Part shown: positions 59,584 through 64,000 of the stretch, one piece after another
Layout: each line of letters starts with the position of its first letter
Numbering within the stretch: position 1 is the first letter of the stretch
Assembly: GCA_022036555.1 (NCBI GenBank)
Contig: CM039139.1
Span: 3,618,441 to 3,682,440 of the forward strand
Direction of reading: 5' to 3'
From: Microstegium vimineum
Taxonomy: Eukaryota; Streptophyta; Magnoliopsida; Poales; Poaceae
DNA: 64,000 bases
Position numbers and translations under genes: made by a program
The notes under the pieces: generated by a model
Told to the model about the DNA's origin: nothing
Database searches by the model: none
Seen by the model: the letters and a program-made list of their open reading frames with translations, nothing else

Positions 59584-60236
59584 GGGCCTGTTTGGATGCC
59601 GTCCTAGATGGAATTTGAAGCCTTCCTGGATGCCGTTTGGTTGAAGCCTTGGCATGTTGCCTGGCACAGGCAAGTTCTCAAGTCTCGGGCGATGAAATTT
59701 AGATGCCTGGTTCCGTTGCTTTCTTTGCCCTGTATAACTGTATTGTTTATTGTTTGCTGGTGCAGTGGTACACTCAATTAAATGAACGACATGTTGTTGT
59801 TTTTTCTTTTAGTTTTCTATATACTACTAATCTATCACTTATAATGGGTGTTCAATAAATAGATTATTTTTTACTCTCTTGAAGAAAATGTAATTATTTA
59901 TTAAATATAGATAAAGTTGTTTGATTTATAAATAATTCACACGCATTTAAAAGATTTATAAATAATTCTATATTTATTTAATTGAGAAAAATATTTATAT
60001 AAATTATATTATTTAGTAAAACTACAAAACGTATATGCTTATATATACCACAAATACTAGAAAATACATTGACATTAGGAATGGATTCTCTTATTAACAT
60101 TCTCAGGCACAGGCTTCCAACCAAACGGCTTTTCTTCATACTTGCCTCACCAGGCAAAAAACATCAACTTCCTAAACAACTCTCAGGCATTATTTTTTAC
60201 CAGACAAGTTCACCAGGCTTCCAACCAAACAAAGCC
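59584..60236. mobile_element. Nested inverted-repeat element
   Basis: The outer ends GGGCCTGTTTGGATGCC (59584) and GGCTTCCAACCAAACAAAGCC (to 60236) are inverted with mismatches. A second, better-matching inner pair, GCCGTTTGGTTGAAGCCT (59632-59649) and AGGCTTCCAACCAAACGGC (60111-60129), lies inside. Coding capacity is absent. The structure suggests an element with repeated subterminal inverted motifs or one copy inserted into another. Confidence 0.6.
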
Positions 60237-60240
60237 TACG

Positions 60241-60257
60241 TGTGTGTGTGTGTGTGT
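60241..60257. repeat. (TG)n microsatellite
   Basis: About eight TG units following TACG at the edge of the nested inverted-repeat element. Confidence 0.85.
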
Positions 60258-61922
60258 TGTAATGTGCGTGAATCACACCACTACACAGCACAGCACTTGC
60301 CTGCCCGTAGTCAACATGCTGCCCCCGGCGCCTAGCAGAAATTTCATCATGCCGCGCTGATGGTGTGCACATATGGGGCTGCGAGGTGTCGCAAGTCCAA
60401 GCGCTTTGACATGATTATATAGTGCCGGATTATAAAACATTCTTTATACTGTTATATACTTCCTCCTTCATATAAGAATGCAATTCTCGTTTTATTTAGC
60501 CGTAAATACTAATAATATTTATTATAAACTTGGTCAAATATGATCTAGTTTGATCGGCATGATTTTTATAATTATCACCCTGTTCAGCCACCGAAACAGT
60601 GTTTTATCTCATAACAAAATAACAAAAAATAGTATCAGTCGGCTTATCAGTCACCTAAACGATCAGACGAAGAGGACCATTATTTTGCGGATGATGCGAG
60701 TACAACACTAACCAATCATCAGTATGAGGGTTCCTGGACGGCTAGATACAGGGAACGTGGGATCGATTGCCTTTCTCCCGCCCTAGGCCGACAACTACTA
60801 TGGACATGATTGGTTGCTCTAGGGACGGAGAGCCGGGATGGAGGGTCATGAGAGGTAGGTTGAAACTGTATACCTAGCTATGTTTTGTTATCTTTGTTGT
60901 TGGTCTAAAACGAGGTAGTGTTTCTGTGTTTGGTCACATCTATGCATAAGAGCTTATGGTCTGGTCTCTTACACCATGCGGCGAGGCAAGGAGAAGACGA
61001 AGCTGTGCGAAAGAGAGGGGAAAAAAGAAATGGAAGTAAGCGGACAGACGGTGTGAGATAAGTAACCTAATAAGATCAAAGTGCACGGCATGGTATCGGA
61101 TGAACATTTGGACGATCCCAGCCGGCGCAACCCATCACCCCCTACTCGTACAGATTGTAGTAGGAGTATCTCATCGCCTCATGCTCATCTCACTACCTGC
61201 GGATCTTTCGGTGAGATGGCCAGTTGGCCACGAGGCTCCTAGTCCTTGCTACTGCAACGGCGACGGCGAGAGATCACGAGGCGGGACCGCGGGAGCGCAG
61301 GTCAGCAACAGCAAGTGAGCGAAGCGCTCTTGTTGGGGCCGACACTGACATTGGTGGCGTTACGTAAAGGCTCGGGTCGGTTGCTTTCCTGGCCTACGGG
61401 ATTGAATACGATCTCGTGCTTTGGCTGCTCGGCAATTCTGCAAATATTGGAGTGGCCATCGGTCATCACTTTGCTTGCACAGCTTGCCTGATGCTTTTTG
61501 GGCATTCCGAAGCCTTTTACGCCCCACTTGGATTGATGAATGGGGGGTGGGGTGCACAGTGCACTTGGCTGCGATTGCGATGGCCAGTCCCAGCCCAACT
61601 TTACTACTCTGTACGTAGCTTGGGTCGCTCGTTCTATAGTCTCGATTAGCCTGCCACGTAAGTACGTGAGTTTGATGATGTTGTAATAAGGGAATTAATA
61701 AATGAGAGAAATTCTCTTCACGAGGAACCGGTCTCCGCACTCCAAACCGAGTCTCCCGATAGGAGGAGCCTTTCACCGGTGGCGCGAGTGTCACGGCGGC
61801 ACGGGAGACAAGTGCAAAAGGTCCTCGTGTCACCCCGGCACGGGCGACTCGGGAGACAGCAAGCAAACACTAGCGGCCGCCGCCAACTCCAGCTCTCCCT
61901 TTGCCCTCGCCGATGCTGGAGG
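60258..61922. other. Intergenic DNA without recognisable gene
   Basis: Mixed-composition sequence. Overlapping frames on both strands at 61246-61866 are shadows of each other and match no family I know. A degenerate copy of the CAGTGTTTT...CTC MITE family lies near 60590-60665. Confidence 0.45.
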
Positions 61923-62129
61923 GAGCTGCCTAAAGAATTCCAAACGGCCGGCCCGAGCACGGCCCTAGCACGTTCCAGCCGTACCCGTGCCTGGGCCGAG
62001 GAGTCGGCCTGTAGTGCTGGCACGGGCACGACCCAGTCCAGCAGCCGGCACGGCTCAAGCACGGCTCCCTGCCGTTGGATGGGGGAGGAGCGGCGGATAG
62101 CCGTTGGATCTCGGCCACCCTGCCGTGGC

Positions 62130-62139
62130 AGTATATAAG
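62130..62139 (+). promoter_or_regulatory. TATA box inside the hAT element
   Basis: GTATATAAGC lies about 145 bp upstream of the mini-gene ATG. A telobox-like AACCCTAACCCTAG follows at about 62165, a motif common near plant transcription starts. Confidence 0.6.
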
Positions 62140-62280
62140 CAACCAGCCGCGGCGCTCTCCCCTCCAACCCTAACCCTAGCTCATTCCTCTCTCGCTTGCC
62201 CGCTCGCTCTCCCTCGCGCTGCGCCGCCGCTCAGGCCTACTTGTTTGCTCCGCCACTCTCGCTTTCGCTCGGCCGTGTCC

Positions 62281-62808
62281 ATGGAGGACAACCGACGGTA
62301 AGAGGTCTCGGATCCGGTGGGCTGGTGATCAATCTCACTGCTTTCCCTCTCAGTCTTCCCTCAATCTCCCCTCTTCTCTCTCAGATCCGGTGCTTCCCGC
62401 CGTCAATCTGCCTCTGTCCCCTTGTTCTTGATCAGACGTGCTCTTAGCATCCTCGATTCATCTTCGTCTTCTGCCCGTCGTTCTCATCGCCGGCCGCCGC
62501 CACCTCCGGTGCTCCGGTCTCCGTTGAGGAACCGGTGGTGTGCGTGCGGTCCATCTCGACGTCGTTTCCGGTGCTCCGGCTCTAGAGGTAACCGTAACCC
62601 TAACCTAGATCTGCTATTCTGCTCCCTAATCTAGTACCCTAACCTAGATCTGTTGTCTTTGGATGCAGCCGTCGAGGAACCGGAGACGACAGAGATGGAT
62701 GATGGGGAGTTTGACCACTCCCTGAACGATGAGCTGCGGATGTGCGGGATGGCCGGGAATGATGATGATGACAATGTCGGCGCGGACCGCCTCGAGCTTT
62801 TTAGATGA
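62281..62808 (+). CDS. Three-exon mini-gene inside the hAT element
   Basis: Exons 62281-62297, 62436-62587 and 62669-62808 join with GT-AG borders (ACG|GTAAGA, GATCAG|ACG, GAG|GTAACC, GATGCAG|CC) and consistent phases into 103 codons ending TGA, i.e. 102 residues. The product starts MEDNRR, is Ser/Arg/Pro-rich in exon 2 (ARRSHRRPPPPP, basic) and acidic in exon 3 (VEEPETTEMDDGEFDHSLND). No known domain. It may be the N-terminus of the original transposase spliced to a new or former last exon after internal deletion, or a domesticated leftover. The GT-AG fit is seen in the sequence; expression is not known. Confidence 0.5.
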
Positions 62809-63321
62809 TGTTTGGCCTTGAAGATGGTCTGTAATAACTTTTGGACATGCTTGGCTGGATGCCTGGATGATGTAATGAACATGATGAACAATTTAGGAGC
62901 TGGCTATACTCTTTTCCTGTTTAGGGTTTCTCACAAGGGTGAGTTTTACCTAAACAGGTTTTTAATGAGGCAGCCATTGTACAACTCCTACTCTTATTAG
63001 TTTTAGTTTCAAAAGTTGCATGTCTTCTTTCTATTTCATTTTATTACCTGTCTTTGCTGTGAATGAATGTCTGTGAAATTGGTTGTCAAATTTGTTGTGA
63101 ATAAATGTCTGAAATTGTGATTGAATGAGGGGTTTTGGGTGTCTTAGTGCCAGGGTTGGCACGGGGCACGCTGGCCTGCCGTGCTGGCACGGCCTGTCAG
63201 GCACGGCGGCACGGCACGGCTAATAAACCGTGTCTGGCAGGCCGTGCCTAGGCGTGCCCTGCCTAGCGTGCTAGGGACGGGGCGTGCCGTGCCGACACGT
63301 TTGGAAAACTTTAGAGCTGCC

Positions 63322-64000
63322 TGAGGCCAGCGTGGCCCCAGGACTGTCGCGTCGAGGCTTTCGCACAGACGCGTCATAGCCTCCTCCGTGGAAAATAAAT
63401 TGGGTGGACACGGGGTCAGTGTACCAGTTTTACCATGACACCCTACTTAGATGACACTTGGCGGCTAGTGCGGAGCCGCGGCTTGGCGTGGCGGGAGCAG
63501 ACAGCAGTGCGCCGAGTTGCGGCGCAAGCTGGGGAGGTGTGCGAGCCACATGCAAAAGCTCCGGAGGGGGCGCGGGAAGTTGAGAAGACGAAGGCGACGA
63601 CGACTCTCTCTTTAGATTAACTGATAATGTATGTTGCTTGTCATTGGTAAATTTATTATAGTTAATCATTTAGTTTGCTAAGTTTCTTAGACCGTTTTTA
63701 CGCTAGATAACAAATATTCAATTAAAATTAAAAATTTGGGATTTGCTAAATTTCAGGTGCCTAAAATTTAGTTTTCTTTCAGGCGACAGTAATTGCACAT
63801 ATTTTGTACTATAATTGCAGTTTTCGTTTCTTGTAATTTTTGTAGACATAATCTGCAGTTTTAAGTTCTGAGAATAAAAAACCGAACAACAACCTACAAA
63901 ATCTGATATGTGTTGACACAAAAAGAATTTAACAATTTACAATTATTTCTATAGTTAGACAAGGATAAAAATTTGATATGTTATAATACAAAGACAAATA
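63322..64000. other. Intergenic DNA without recognisable gene
   Basis: A moderately GC-rich 300 bp followed by AT-rich sequence to the window end. I see no gene or resolvable repeat. Confidence 0.5.

Larger units (their letters stand above)
61931..63313 (+). mobile_element. Non-autonomous hAT transposon
   Basis: The element is 1,383 bp with terminal inverted repeats TAAAGAATTCCAAACG (61931-61946) and CGTTTGGAAAACTTTA (63298-63313), 14 of 16 bases matching. It is flanked by the perfect 8-bp target duplication GAGCTGCC (61923-61930 and 63314-63321). TAAAG fits the hAT end consensus (YARNG) and 8 bp is the hAT duplication length. Both subterminal zones are dense in GCACGGC / GCCGTGC motifs, as expected of hAT transposase-binding repeats. 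No transposase (BED finger or dimerisation domain) is present. It carries its own TATA-like box and a three-exon mini-gene. Confidence 0.93.

Noticed and set aside
62150..62660. CCCTAA motifs as an interstitial telomere repeat
   Set aside because: Only two or three units occur together; this is the telobox type found at plant transcription starts.

Overview
This is nuclear DNA of a grass. The evidence is a 15-exon sucrose synthase gene of monocot type, Stowaway-like MITEs with CTCCCTCCGT ends, Helitrons whose 3' hairpin reads like GTTGCAACGCACGGG, an 82-bp-LTR SMART/TRIM retroelement, and copia, gypsy, LINE and CACTA elements typical of grasses. Several MITE families look like those I associate with sorghum, sugarcane and Miscanthus, so the tribe Andropogoneae is my best guess; species cannot be fixed from sequence alone.

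Layout. 1-4472: right part of a degenerate CACTA transposon with a minus-strand TNP2-type transposase relic. 5118 to about 9560: a minus-strand L1-type LINE with a broken ORF2. 9560-13903: gene-poor DNA. 13904-20627: a RING-H2 (ATL-type) E3 ligase gene disrupted by a copia element that has lost its 5' LTR; 444 bp of the gene are perfectly duplicated on both sides of the insertion. 21141-27759: an intact sucrose synthase gene (minus strand, 809 codons) carrying a SMART element in intron 5 and a Stowaway-like MITE in intron 8. 27910-31158: SUS upstream region with three MITE-like elements. 31159-36937: a complete non-autonomous gypsy element with GCAAT target duplications and gag remnants only. 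36938-41600: no recognisable gene. 41611-43066: a MITE split by a 1.3-kb internally deleted L1 relative. 45163-46959: a Helitron. 47500-49410: several MITEs. 50470-53469: pieces of a mitochondrial S-adenosylmethionine carrier gene and of a CrRLK1L receptor kinase next to two Helitron-like 3' ends, i.e. probable Helitron gene capture. 53853-56244: a two-exon TPR protein gene with one apparent frameshift. 58200-60260: simple repeats and fold-back elements. 61931-63313: a non-autonomous hAT transposon with exact 8-bp target duplications and a coherent three-exon mini-gene.

Only three host genes are well supported (RING-H2 ligase, sucrose synthase, TPR protein). The rest is a record of transposon activity, much of it resolvable to exact boundaries. 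The most unusual structure is the 444-bp duplication: its right copy starts at the very last base of the copia LTR, it leaves a promoter-proximal truncated copy and an LTR-proximal intact copy of the RING gene, and it must first be cleared of assembly error. I see no new defence or metabolic system.
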